DNA from: Bifidobacterium scaligerum
GTDB lineage: Bacteria; Actinomycetota; Actinomycetes; Actinomycetales; Bifidobacteriaceae
Reading direction: 5' to 3'
DNA length: 64,000 bases
NCBI RefSeq assembly: GCF_002802865.1
Contig: NZ_PGLQ01000003.1
Location: 62,001 to 126,000 of the forward strand
Numbering within the stretch: the stretch's first letter is position 1; the number at the start of each line of letters is the position of its first letter. The position numbers were made by a program, and so were the translations under genes. Of the stretch, positions 19,210 through 27,393 are shown piece by piece. A model generated the notes under the pieces. That model was not told where the DNA came from. It was given only the letters and a program-made list of their open reading frames with translations, and ran no database searches.

Positions 19210-19920
19210 ATGAGCGCAATCACCCCAACCCAAGCGAACTGGAAGAATAAGACCTTGGGCATGCTGCTGACCCAGCTCACGGCATACGTGCTGCTCATCG
19301 CGGCCACGGCCATTCCCGCCCGCGGTCCTCTACCGGCAATTCCGCTTATCGTCGCAGCCCTAGTTCTGGGTGAATTCGTACTGTTCTGGCCGTTCCGTGG
19401 TTCGACGTTGGACCGTGCGGTCACGCTGGTGTTCGGCGTAGTATCGCTGATGTTCGTCGTCGTCCCCTTCCCCTCCGGCGAAGTGCCGCCCGAACAGATG
19501 GACAGCCATCATGAAGCGTTTCCGTGGTACTCATGGTCGCTGGCCGTGGGCTTCCTGCTGATCGCACTGGTGATTTTCTCGTTCGGACGTCAGATGGCTC
19601 GCGAGAATCGTACGCATCTTATCCGCGCGCTGTCTCATGCCGTAACCTCTGGAGTCGCCGCCATTGCGGTGGCCGGATGGTGCTTCCTGCCACCGCTGGG
19701 GGCCATGCTGCTCAAAGGCAGCACGATCGGCATCGTTGCCGTGGCGGTACTGGTAGTACTTGCGTTGGCCCTTGCCGTAGCCTCTGTGCTGTGGGTGCGT
19801 GACGCCGATCCCGATCCGGCGATTCGCTACCCTTGGATCGGCACCGGTCTGATGCCCGTGATGATGATGGGCGTTTCCATCGCTGCGGCCACACTGATTC
19901 TCTCGCGTCTGGGAGCCTGA
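19210..19920 (+). CDS. Hypothetical polytopic membrane protein
   Basis: 236 aa, about seven hydrophobic segments (for example MLLTQLTAYVLLIAATAIP, IPLIVAALVLGEFVLFWPF, AVTLVFGVVSLMFVVVPFP, WSLAVGFLLIALVIFSF, GVAAIAVAGWCFLPPLG, GIVAVAVLVVLALALAVASVLW, VMMMGVSIAAATLILS). I chose the ATG at 19210 because GAGG lies 8 bases upstream; the ATG at 19189 has none. I do not recognise a family. It lies 88 bases after mntP on the same strand. A large hairpin follows the stop. Confidence 0.7.
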   Translation: MSAITPTQANWKNKTLGMLLTQLTAYVLLIAATAIPARGPLPAIPLIVAALVLGEFVLFWPFRGSTLDRAVTLVFGVVSLMFVVVPFPSGEVPPEQMDSHHEAFPWYSWSLAVGFLLIALVIFSFGRQMARENRTHLIRALSHAVTSGVAAIAVAGWCFLPPLGAMLLKGSTIGIVAVAVLVVLALALAVASVLWVRDADPDPAIRYPWIGTGLMPVMMMGVSIAAATLILSRLGA

Positions 19921-20229
19921 ATCACCCGTAATATTCGTTACCGACTCGTTGCGACTCCGGCCACGGTTTCGCAACGTTTCGGTAACGATTACGCATCGAT
20001 TCTTGCACACGCGAGTGCAATACAACACCATGCCGCCGATGGGGTGATCCGCCTACCGTTGATTGGCGAATTCATATTCTGTGCAGGTTACATTCATGTG
20101 TCCACTGCACGCGCGTACAATGAAAAAAATCAACCATGGCAACGTTCACCATTGCTGGCTCTACGAGCAGCAATGCAACAGCACAGTCTCCGCTCCTGAC
20201 GAGGACTGAAGAGAATGAGGGGGAACAGC
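19921..20229. other. Intergenic region with large hairpin upstream of the glnR-like gene
   Basis: 19936-19954 and 19969-19987 form a 19-base stem with two mismatches (CGTTACCGA...TCGGTAACG), 15 bases after the preceding stop; it lacks a T-run but may end that transcript. A second inverted repeat, TTGCAC-ACGCGA-GTGCAA, lies at 20003-20020. The remainder should contain the promoter of the regulator gene; no clear boxes. Confidence 0.6.
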
Positions 20230-21081
20230 GTGACGGATCTTACGTTGATGACATTCGCCAGCGACCCCGCCACCGTGCTGCCATCCCTCGCCCTGTTGTC
20301 CCATCGCGTACGCGTACTGCCCATGGATGCGGCGAGTCTGGTAAAAATGCCGGAGAACACCATTCTGTTCCTTGACGCACGAGACGACTTGGCCACTGCC
20401 AAAACACTGTGCCGCATGATTCATGCCACCGGACTATCCACGCCGATCGTGCTGATTCTCACCGAAGGCGGGTTCACCGTGGTCAACTCGCAGTGGGGTA
20501 TCGCCGATGTGGTGGTGGCCACCGCATCGCCCGCCGAAGTGGAGGGCCGTCTACGGCTGGTCTCCGAACGCGGCAATGCGCCCGCCACGACGTCCTCCAG
20601 CCTGCCCGCCGATTCCGGCACTGCGGTGGAAGACGGTCAGATTCGTTCGGGCGATCTTATCGTGGATACCAACGGATACACCGCATCCTTGCATGGTCAG
20701 CCCATCGATCTGGCATACAAGGAATTCGAGTTGCTCAAATACTTGGTGCAGCATCCTGGCCGTGTGTTCACGCGCGCCCAGCTGTTGCAGGAAGTATGGG
20801 GCTACGACTATTACGGCGGCACCCGCACGGTGGATGTGCATATCCGTCGTCTACGCGCCAAGCTCGGCGGAGAATACGAGCATCTGATCGGCACCGTGCG
20901 CAATGTCGGTTATCGTTTTGATCCGCCGGAGAACGATCATGGCGAGGCGGCGGCCAAGCAGGCCGCACAGTCCGCCGCCCACAACGCTTCTGCTCCCGCG
21001 CCCGTTGCCGCTGACACCATTGGCGCCGCCGCCCACGTCGGTTCCGGCATCGACACCTCAGCCGATGGCCTCAACGCCTGA
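20230..21081 (+). CDS. glnR: GlnR-like OmpR-family transcriptional regulator
   Basis: 283 aa. The N-terminal receiver-like domain ([63 protein letters not shown]) and the winged helix ([53 protein letters not shown]...[10 protein letters not shown]) resemble actinobacterial GlnR, the global nitrogen regulator that acts without a cognate kinase. The GTG at 20230 has GGGGGA six bases upstream; the ATG at 20215 has poor spacing, so I prefer GTG. The C-terminal ~50 residues are Ala/Pro-rich. No kinase gene is adjacent. nth follows by 14 bases. Confidence 0.8.
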   Translation: MTDLTLMTFASDPATVLPSLALLSHRVRVLPMDAASLVKMPENTILFLDARDDLATAKTLCRMIHATGLSTPIVLILTEGGFTVVNSQWGIADVVVATASPAEVEGRLRLVSERGNAPATTSSSLPADSGTAVEDGQIRSGDLIVDTNGYTASLHGQPIDLAYKEFELLKYLVQHPGRVFTRAQLLQEVWGYDYYGGTRTVDVHIRRLRAKLGGEYEHLIGTVRNVGYRFDPPENDHGEAAAKQAAQSAAHNASAPAPVAADTIGAAAHVGSGIDTSADGLNA

Positions 21082-21095
21082 TTCAGGCCGATTCC

Positions 21096-21764
21096 ATGCG
21101 CGAAACCAAAACCGCACGAATCGCACGCATGCATGACGAGTACGCCACGTTATGTCAGGTGATTCCCGCTCCCCGATGCGCACTTAACTTTTCCTCGCCG
21201 CTGCAATTGCTGATCGCAACGGTGCTCAGCGCCCAGACTACGGACAAGCGCGTGAACACCGTGACTCCTGAGCTTTTTTCCACCTACCCCACCGCCGCGG
21301 CTCTGGCCGGGGCCAATCCCGCACAGGTAGAGGAGATCATCCGTCCGCTGGGCTTCTTCCGGTCCAAAACACAGCATCTCATCGGACTGGCCACAGCGTT
21401 GAGCGAACGGTTCGATGGCGAAGTTCCGCACACGATGGATGAGCTCACCTCGCTGCCGGGTGTGGGGCGCAAAACCGCGAACGTGGTGCTCGGCAATGCA
21501 TTCGGCGTTCCCGGCTTCCCGGTGGACACTCATGTGATGCGCGTCACCGGACGGCTGCGCTGGCGCACCGATTGGCGGATCGCCAAATCCGACCCGGTCA
21601 AGGTAGAGCGGGAGATCACCGCCTGTTTTCCTCCGGACGAATGGACCGATCTGAGCCATCGATTGATTCTGTTCGGACGGGCCACCTGCCACGCGCGCAA
21701 ACCCGACTGCGGCCACTGTCCGCTGGCCGATTCCTGCCCCAGCTATGAACCCGCACAGTCATAA
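21096..21764 (+). CDS. nth: Endonuclease III (DNA glycosylase/AP lyase)
   Basis: 222 aa. Removes oxidised pyrimidines. Helix-hairpin-helix LPGVGRKTANVVLG contains the catalytic Lys; the catalytic Asp is in VDTHVMRVTGRL. The [4Fe-4S] ligands are CHARKPDCGHCPLADSC (C-x6-C-x2-C-x5-C). Full family length. It starts 14 bases after the GlnR-like gene and is probably co-transcribed with it. Confidence 0.96.
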   Translation: MRETKTARIARMHDEYATLCQVIPAPRCALNFSSPLQLLIATVLSAQTTDKRVNTVTPELFSTYPTAAALAGANPAQVEEIIRPLGFFRSKTQHLIGLATALSERFDGEVPHTMDELTSLPGVGRKTANVVLGNAFGVPGFPVDTHVMRVTGRLRWRTDWRIAKSDPVKVEREITACFPPDEWTDLSHRLILFGRATCHARKPDCGHCPLADSCPSYEPAQS

Positions 21765-21775
21765 GCATGCATAAA

Positions 21776-21875
21776 GCCAGCGCTTGGCGGTTTGCCCCCG
21801 CTGAGGGTGCTTGATGCGGCGGTTAACTGCCAAGTGCTGGCCATTCAACGTCGCTGGGTTCTCTTAGCGGCGACG
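21776..21875. other. Structured intergenic segment after nth
   Basis: GCCAGCGCTTGGCGGTT (21776-21792) pairs with AACTGCCAAGTGCTGGC (21825-21841) over 17 positions, the two non-Watson-Crick positions being G:U compatible on the plus strand. A second hairpin follows, CGTCGC/GCGACG (21849-21854/21870-21875), then CTGCC-AATCGTC-GGCAG. This could be the nth terminator or a small structured RNA; there is no T-run. Confidence 0.5.
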
Positions 21876-22001
21876 AACTGCCAATCGTCGGCAGGATAAC
21901 TGCACCAGAAACACCATTAGCGAAGTCGGATAGCCAACGTATGGCAAACATCCGCCGCCGTCTTACGCGTCTCATCGCTCTCCACCGCTAGACTGGGCGG
22001 C

Positions 22002-23624
22002 ATGCGAAGCAGGCATAACAGGCAGCCCAACGGATGGGCGCAATGGGGGATTTTCTTCGGAGTCGCGGCGGCACTCGGCGCACTCGTCTGGACCGGGTGG
22101 GCTGTCCTCGGACATCATTCGATATTGCCGACCGGCACCGCATCCAACACTCAACAGGTCAACATTGGTGTTACCGACTTGCCGCAGTCCTTGGATATTC
22201 GCCCCGGTGGCGCAACGACCGTATCCGGCAGCGACGAGGCAAGCATCGATAATCTCAACGCCACGCCGAGCGCCGACCGTCTTCTGCTGGGCAATGTCTA
22301 CGAAACACTGGTCACCATTGATCAGCACAATCAGCCGCAGCCGGGGCTGGCCACCAAATGGAACATCTCCGACGATGGCCTGACCTACACCTTCACACTT
22401 CCGTCGGCGGTCACATTCTCCAACGGACATACTCTCGACGCTACGGATGTGGTGTGGTCACTGCAACAGGCACAGTCAGCCGAAAACAAGTCGAACGACA
22501 CTGGCGATACCACCAATCCTTCCGACACCCTCGGTAATCTCGCATCGGTGACCAATCCGGACGCCACCACCGTAACCATCACGCTGACGCAACCGAATCC
22601 CACGCTGTTACGCACCCTCAGCGGTCCGCTCGGCGCAGTTTTCGACGCCGAACTTGGCGATGGCTTCGACTATGCCACCCAAGCCGCGGGGTCCGGACCT
22701 TTCACCATAGCCGATTTCAAAGCCGGCAAATCCCTGACGCTCGCCCGCAACGACACCTATCACGGCACCAAAGCGGCGAGCGCAACCGTCACCATCACCA
22801 AATTTGATGATGACGCCGCCCTGTCCAAGGCAGTTACGGACGGCACTGTGGACCTGGCCGCCAATATGTCAGGGAAGCAGGCGGCCACGCTCACCAACGA
22901 CAGCGGCGTGACGGTGAGCAAAGGCACCACCACCAGCAAGGTGCTGCTGGCATACAATCACGGCAATGATTCCCTACTTTCGGACGAACAGGCGCGAAAG
23001 GCGTTCAGGTATCTGTTCGACGCAAACGCTATTGCAGACGCACAGTCGGATTCGGCCGGGCTTCTGTCCGGTCCGATCAGTCAAACGGAACCGGGCTACG
23101 AGGACCTGACCAGTCTGTTCCCGCATGATGTGGCCAAGACGCAGGAAATGTTCGCCTATTTCGATCCGATGTACCTGACCACCGTGGATCTGGTGGTCAG
23201 CGAACAGTATCGCTCCATTGGCGAGGCAATCGCTCAGCAAGCCGGCCAGCTCTCGCTGCCGCCCGTGCAACTGGAGGTCCTGCCCGAAGCCGAATACGCA
23301 CAACGCATCGCAGCAGGAACATGGGCCATGACCGTGGTCAGCATGAACGGCACAGGCGACGCCGGCCTGTTCGCAGACCCGAATTCGATGTTCCATTACA
23401 ATCATGGCGAGGCGCAGCAGGCATGGGCCGCGGCGCGGGCAGCCACCAATGACACCGACTACGAATCGCGGATGAAAGCGTATGCCCGACTGGTCAGCGA
23501 AGATGCGGCGGCGGACTGGCTGTATACGCGGGCCTGTCTTACGGTGGCACGGGACGGAGTCAGCGGATACCCGACCGAGATGACCGATCAGCGGATGGAC
23601 CTCAGCCAAGTGCAGGGCGCATGA
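22002..23624 (+). CDS. Oligopeptide-type solute-binding protein (SBP family 5), orphan
   Basis: 540 aa. N-terminal hydrophobic helix (about residues 15-38, WGIFFGVAAALGALVWTGWAVLG) but no lipobox cysteine, so it is probably membrane-anchored by an uncleaved signal rather than lipidated. Family 5 features: LLGNVYETLVTIDQHNQPQPGLATKWNIS, FTLPSAVTFSNGHTLDATDVVWSLQ and GSGPFTIADFKAGKSLTLARN. Such proteins usually feed an ABC importer of peptides or nickel; no permease or ATPase gene is near. The ligand cannot be predicted. Confidence 0.85.
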   Translation: MRSRHNRQPNGWAQWGIFFGVAAALGALVWTGWAVLGHHSILPTGTASNTQQVNIGVTDLPQSLDIRPGGATTVSGSDEASIDNLNATPSADRLLLGNVYETLVTIDQHNQPQPGLATKWNISDDGLTYTFTLPSAVTFSNGHTLDATDVVWSLQQAQSAENKSNDTGDTTNPSDTLGNLASVTNPDATTVTITLTQPNPTLLRTLSGPLGAVFDAELGDGFDYATQAAGSGPFTIADFKAGKSLTLARNDTYHGTKAASATVTITKFDDDAALSKAVTDGTVDLAANMSGKQAATLTNDSGVTVSKGTTTSKVLLAYNHGNDSLLSDEQARKAFRYLFDANAIADAQSDSAGLLSGPISQTEPGYEDLTSLFPHDVAKTQEMFAYFDPMYLTTVDLVVSEQYRSIGEAIAQQAGQLSLPPVQLEVLPEAEYAQRIAAGTWAMTVVSMNGTGDAGLFADPNSMFHYNHGEAQQAWAAARAATNDTDYESRMKAYARLVSEDAAADWLYTRACLTVARDGVSGYPTEMTDQRMDLSQVQGA

Positions 23625-23724
23625 ATGTGAGTGTGAATCCGCGGTTCCCCTCAAATCCATCCGGGGAGTGCGGCAGGGGCCAAATAATAGGCCTTGTCAT
23701 ACAACATGCATACACTTTGGCCTT

Positions 23725-26502
23725 ATGACTGAAGGCAATTCCATCATCAACGCCAACCTCACCCCGCTGCCCGACAAGGTCGGCGTGGACGGTCTTGAGG
23801 ATAAGTGGCGCGCCGTTTGGGATGAGAACGGCACCTACAAGTTCAACAACACCCGTGACCGCAAGGCCGTGTACTCCATCGACACCCCGCCGCCCACCGT
23901 TTCCGGTTCCCTGCACGTGGGTCACGTGTTCTCCTACACGCATACCGATGTGATCGCACGGTACAAGCGCATGCGCGGTTATGACGTGTTCTACCCGATG
24001 GGCTGGGACGACAACGGTCTGCCCACCGAACGCCGTGTGCAGAACTATTACGGCGTGCGCGTGGACGTCTCCCTGCCGTACGATCCGGATTTCAAGCCGC
24101 CGTACGAGGGCACCGACGGCAAGAAGATTGACGCCAAGGATCAGGTTCCGATCTCCCGCAAGAACTTCATCGAGCTGTGCGAGAAGCTGACCGCTCAGGA
24201 CGAGAAGCTGTTCGAGGCGCTGTGGCGCAAGCTGGGCCTGTCCATCGACTGGTCCCAGACCTACCACACCATCGGCGAGCACCCGCAGCGCGTGGCCCAG
24301 AAGGCCTTCCTGCGCAACCTCGCTCGCGGCGAGGCCTACCAGCAGGACGCTCCGGGCCTGTGGGATGTGACCTTCCAGACCGCCGTGGCTCAGGCCGAGC
24401 TGGAATCCCGTGAATACCCGGGCTTCTACCACAAGGTGGCCTTCCGTTTCGAGGATGGCACCCCGATCTACATCGAGACCACCCGTCCGGAACTGCTGGC
24501 GGCCTGCACCTCGCTGATCGCCAACCCGGAAGATGACCGTTACAAGAAGTATTTCGGTCAGGAGGTCTATTCTCCGCTGTTCAAGGTGAAGGTGCCGATT
24601 CTGGCTCACCCGGCCGCCGAGATGGACAAGGGCGCCGGCATCGCCATGTGCTGTACGTTCGGTGACGTGACCGATGTGCAGTGGTGGCGCGATCTGAAGC
24701 TGCCCACCCGCCCGATCATTCAGCGCAACGGCCGCATCGTGATGGACACCCCGGACTGGATTACCGACCCGGCCGGCCGTGAGATCTTCGCCGAAACCGC
24801 CGGCAAGACCACCTTCTCCGCACGTAAGGTGATTGTGGACAAGTTGCGCGAGGCCGGCGATCTGGACGGCGAGCCGACTCCCACCAAGCGTATGACGAAC
24901 TTCTACGAGAAGGGCGACAAGCCGCTCGAAATCGTCACCTCCCGCCAGTGGTACCTGAAGAACGGCGGTACGGATGCCAAGCTGAACGCCGAGCTCATCG
25001 AGCGCGGCAAGGAGCTGAACTTCCACCCCGACTTCATGCGCGTGCGTTACGAGAACTGGGTGCATGGCTTGAACGGCGACTGGCTGATCTCCCGCCAGCG
25101 CTTCTTCGGCGTACCGTTCCCGCTGTGGTACCCGGTCAAGGCTGATGGTGAGCCGGACTATGACCACCCGCTGACCCCGTCCGAGGATCGTCTGCCGATC
25201 GACCCGACCATCGACGTGCCGGAAGGCTATACCGAGGACCAGCGCGATGTGCCCGGTGGCTTCACCGCCGAGAAGGACATCATGGACACCTGGGCCACCT
25301 CCTCGCTCACCCCGCAGATCGTGACTCACTGGGCTGAGCCGGATGAGGCTTCTCAGGCGTTGTTCAAGGCCACTTTCCCGATGGATCTGCGCCCGCAGGG
25401 TCAGGACATCATCCGCACCTGGCTGTTCTCCACCGTGGACCGTGCCCATCTGGAGAACAAGTGCCTGCCGTGGGCTCACGCCACTCTCTCCGGTTGGATC
25501 CTCGATCCTGACCACAAGAAGATGTCGAAGTCCAAGGGCAACGTGGTGGTGCCGAACGAGCCGATCGAGAAGTTCGGTGCCGACGCTGTCCGCTATTGGG
25601 CTGCGGCCGCCCGTCTGGGTCTGGACGCCACCTATGACGTCGGCCAGATGAAGATCGGCCGCCGTCTGGCCATCAAGCTGCTGAACGCCACCAAGTTCGC
25701 TCTGGCGATCGGTCGTGAGGACGAAAACCATCATGTGGCTGATTCTGCTGTGGCTGCTTGGAATCCGGCTGACGTGACCGAGCCGCTGGATCGCGCCGCC
25801 ATGGCCAAGATGGCCCTTGTGGTGCGTCAGGCCACTGAGGCCCTGGAAGCCTACGAGCACTCCAAGGCTTTGGAGGTTATCGAAAGCTACTTCTGGCAGT
25901 TCTGCGACGATTACATCGAGCTGGTCAAGAACCGTGCTTACGGCACAGCGGATGCCACCGGCCACACGCCGTCCGAGGCCGCCGTGAAGTCCGCTCGCAC
26001 GGCTCTGGGCCTGGGTCTGGATGCTTTCACCCGTCTCCTGGCTCCGTACCTGCCGTACGCCACGGAAGAGGTGTGGAGCTGGATGCATGCCGGTTCCGGT
26101 TCCGTCCACCGCGCTGCATGGCCTACGCCGGATGTGTATGCCGCTGCCGCGTTCAAGGTGAATCCGGAGCTGTTGGCTCACGCCGGCGAAGCACTGGCTG
26201 CGCTGCGCGGCATCAAGTCCAAGGCCAAGGTGTCCATGAAAACCCCGATCCTCTCCGTCAAGCTCGGTGTGGACGATGAAGTGCGTGCCTCCTTGGAAAG
26301 CGCTCTGGGCGATATCGCCGAGGCCGGTCGTGTGGTGGGCCGCATTTCCTTCGTGGGTGCCGCCGCTGCGCTGAAGGCCGTGCACGAGACCGCTGAAGCC
26401 GCTGTGGACGCCGCGAAGAACGCCAAGGCCGAAACCGAGAACGCCATCAGCGTGATCGTTGAGGACAGCGAGCTCGGCGAGCCGCCTGTTAAGAAGAAAT
26501 GA
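23725..26502 (+). CDS. valS: Valyl-tRNA synthetase
   Basis: 925 aa, class I synthetase charging tRNA-Val. I use the ATG at 23725 (MTEGNSIINANLTPLPDKVG); upstream codons have no similarity. The HIGH motif appears as SGSLHVGHVFSY and KMSKS as KKMSKSKGNVV. The editing (CP1) domain contains IETTRPELLAACTSLIANP. No T-box is visible upstream, and no ribosome binding site; TACACT at 23711-23716 ends 8 bases before the ATG, so the mRNA may be leaderless. The last codons (PVKKK and stop) lie in the arm of an 18-bp hairpin and are copied again 117 bases downstream. Confidence 0.97.
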   Translation: MTEGNSIINANLTPLPDKVGVDGLEDKWRAVWDENGTYKFNNTRDRKAVYSIDTPPPTVSGSLHVGHVFSYTHTDVIARYKRMRGYDVFYPMGWDDNGLPTERRVQNYYGVRVDVSLPYDPDFKPPYEGTDGKKIDAKDQVPISRKNFIELCEKLTAQDEKLFEALWRKLGLSIDWSQTYHTIGEHPQRVAQKAFLRNLARGEAYQQDAPGLWDVTFQTAVAQAELESREYPGFYHKVAFRFEDGTPIYIETTRPELLAACTSLIANPEDDRYKKYFGQEVYSPLFKVKVPILAHPAAEMDKGAGIAMCCTFGDVTDVQWWRDLKLPTRPIIQRNGRIVMDTPDWITDPAGREIFAETAGKTTFSARKVIVDKLREAGDLDGEPTPTKRMTNFYEKGDKPLEIVTSRQWYLKNGGTDAKLNAELIERGKELNFHPDFMRVRYENWVHGLNGDWLISRQRFFGVPFPLWYPVKADGEPDYDHPLTPSEDRLPIDPTIDVPEGYTEDQRDVPGGFTAEKDIMDTWATSSLTPQIVTHWAEPDEASQALFKATFPMDLRPQGQDIIRTWLFSTVDRAHLENKCLPWAHATLSGWILDPDHKKMSKSKGNVVVPNEPIEKFGADAVRYWAAAARLGLDATYDVGQMKIGRRLAIKLLNATKFALAIGREDENHHVADSAVAAWNPADVTEPLDRAAMAKMALVVRQATEALEAYEHSKALEVIESYFWQFCDDYIELVKNRAYGTADATGHTPSEAAVKSARTALGLGLDAFTRLLAPYLPYATEEVWSWMHAGSGSVHRAAWPTPDVYAAAAFKVNPELLAHAGEALAALRGIKSKAKVSMKTPILSVKLGVDDEVRASLESALGDIAEAGRVVGRISFVGAAAALKAVHETAEAAVDAAKNAKAETENAISVIVEDSELGEPPVKKK

Positions 26503-26526
26503 TTCCACTTCTTCTTAACAGGCGGC
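26481..26526 (+). repeat. 18-bp perfect hairpin spanning the valS stop codon
   Basis: GCCGCCTGTTAAGAAGAA (26481-26498) is exactly complementary to 26509-26526, with loop ATGATTCCAC that includes the TGA stop. The downstream arm is an inverted copy of the valS 3' end. Confidence 0.95.
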
Positions 26527-26619
26527 CTTCGCGGCTGCTTATAGTGCAGCCGCTCACCTCGCCTACGGGAAGCCCACTGGGCTTCCCGCTATACGGCTCG
26601 GCCTGTTAAGAAGAAATGA
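26484..26619 (+). repeat. 19-bp direct repeat of the valS 3' end bounding a hairpin element
   Basis: GCCTGTTAAGAAGAAATGA occurs at 26484-26502 (the real gene end) and 26601-26619. Between them lie the inverted copy (26509-26526), a hairpin GCGGCTGC-TTATAGT-GCAGCCGC (26531-26553) and the element GGGAAGCCC-ACT-GGGCTTCCC (26567-26587). Confidence 0.95.
26567..26587. repeat. Hairpin element, locus 2 (after valS)
   Basis: Perfect 9-bp stem and 3-base loop, followed by CGC. With flanks (GCCTACG before, CGCTATACGGC after) it aligns closely over about 37 bases with the copy at 55332-55352. Confidence 0.85.
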
Positions 26620-26662
26620 CGGCTGCCGCGTCACCGCTGTTTCGGCAAGCTCTATAGCTATA

Positions 26663-26715
26663 TGAGGTAGGGGTTTGTCCGACTGATTGAACCAGTCGGA
26701 CAAACCCCTACCTCA
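26663..26715. terminator. 23-bp perfect hairpin between valS and chorismate mutase
   Basis: 26663-26685 and 26693-26715 are exact complements (core GAGGTAGGGGTTTGTCC) with loop ATTGAAC, between convergent genes. The plus strand continues TTGTTT. It probably terminates both, although the U-run is weak. Confidence 0.75.
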
Positions 26716-26719
26716 TTGT

Positions 26720-27109
26720 TTATGCGAATACGTCGAGCACGCCCGGGTCTCCCCCGGCATCGGCGATGTGCTGATGTCGCTTTTTCGCTTCGGTCACCAC
26801 GAACTCGCGGTATTTTTCTGCGATTTCCGGGTCTAGGCCCGCTTCGATGGCGATGCGGTGAAGACGTTCGATCTGATAATCTTCGCGTTTCATGTCTTCG
26901 GGAGCGAATCCGGCATTGGCTTTCAGTACGCCCACCTGCGAAGTGGTTTTGAACCGCTCGGCAAGCAATGAAATCACAGCGGAGTCAATGTTGTCGATGG
27001 ATTGACGAAGCGCTTTGATGCGCGCCACCGCCTGTGCGGTTTCCGGATGGGCCGCCGCCTGGGCGGAATCAATGGTGGTCCTCTGCCAGTCACTGCTCGT
27101 TTCGCTCAT
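26720..27109 (-). CDS. Chorismate mutase (AroQ type)
   Basis: 129 aa. All-helical AroQ fold: RIKALRQSIDNIDSAVISLLAERFKTTSQVGVLKAN, then DYQIERLHRIAIEAGLDPEIAEKYREFVVTEAKKRHQ. It converts chorismate to prephenate on the way to Phe and Tyr. I use the ATG at 27109 (MSETSSDWQ), the last candidate before the conserved region; a GGAGGAG lies 13 bases upstream, a long spacing. The first ~30 residues are not conserved. It stands alone. Confidence 0.88.
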   Translation of the reverse strand: MSETSSDWQRTTIDSAQAAAHPETAQAVARIKALRQSIDNIDSAVISLLAERFKTTSQVGVLKANAGFAPEDMKREDYQIERLHRIAIEAGLDPEIAEKYREFVVTEAKKRHQHIADAGGDPGVLDVFA

Positions 27110-27337
27110 AGATTCGAGAATACTCCTCCACCACGGTTTTTCGCGAGCCTTTGTGTTCTTTTGCGACCCCGCACGATGCTCTTGTACGTCCAAATAAGCC
27201 AGCTATCACGTTACAAGGGCTGATTTCCGGTCTTCCAGCCGATGCGGGGCAATCATCGCACAGTCGGCCGGTGAAAAACATCCTCTCCCTATCCACAATG
27301 GAATGCCCACAGTGGAGCCCAGCCCCCCCAATACGAC

Positions 27338-27376
27338 AAAAAGGGCTGCATTCCACATGACATAGAATACAGCCCT
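27338..27376 (-). terminator. Terminator of rho
   Basis: On the minus strand AGGGCTGTATTC pairs with GAATGCAGCCCT (one G:U) and is followed by TTTTT. Confidence 0.9.
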
Positions 27377-27393
27377 AGGCGCACGTTACGGCG

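Noticed and set aside
23625..23724. T-box leader before valS
   Set aside because: Only 100 bases are available and the conserved T-box sequence and antiterminator are absent.
23602..26508. 968-codon minus-strand open frame opposite valS
   Set aside because: Shadow of valS; no family similarity.
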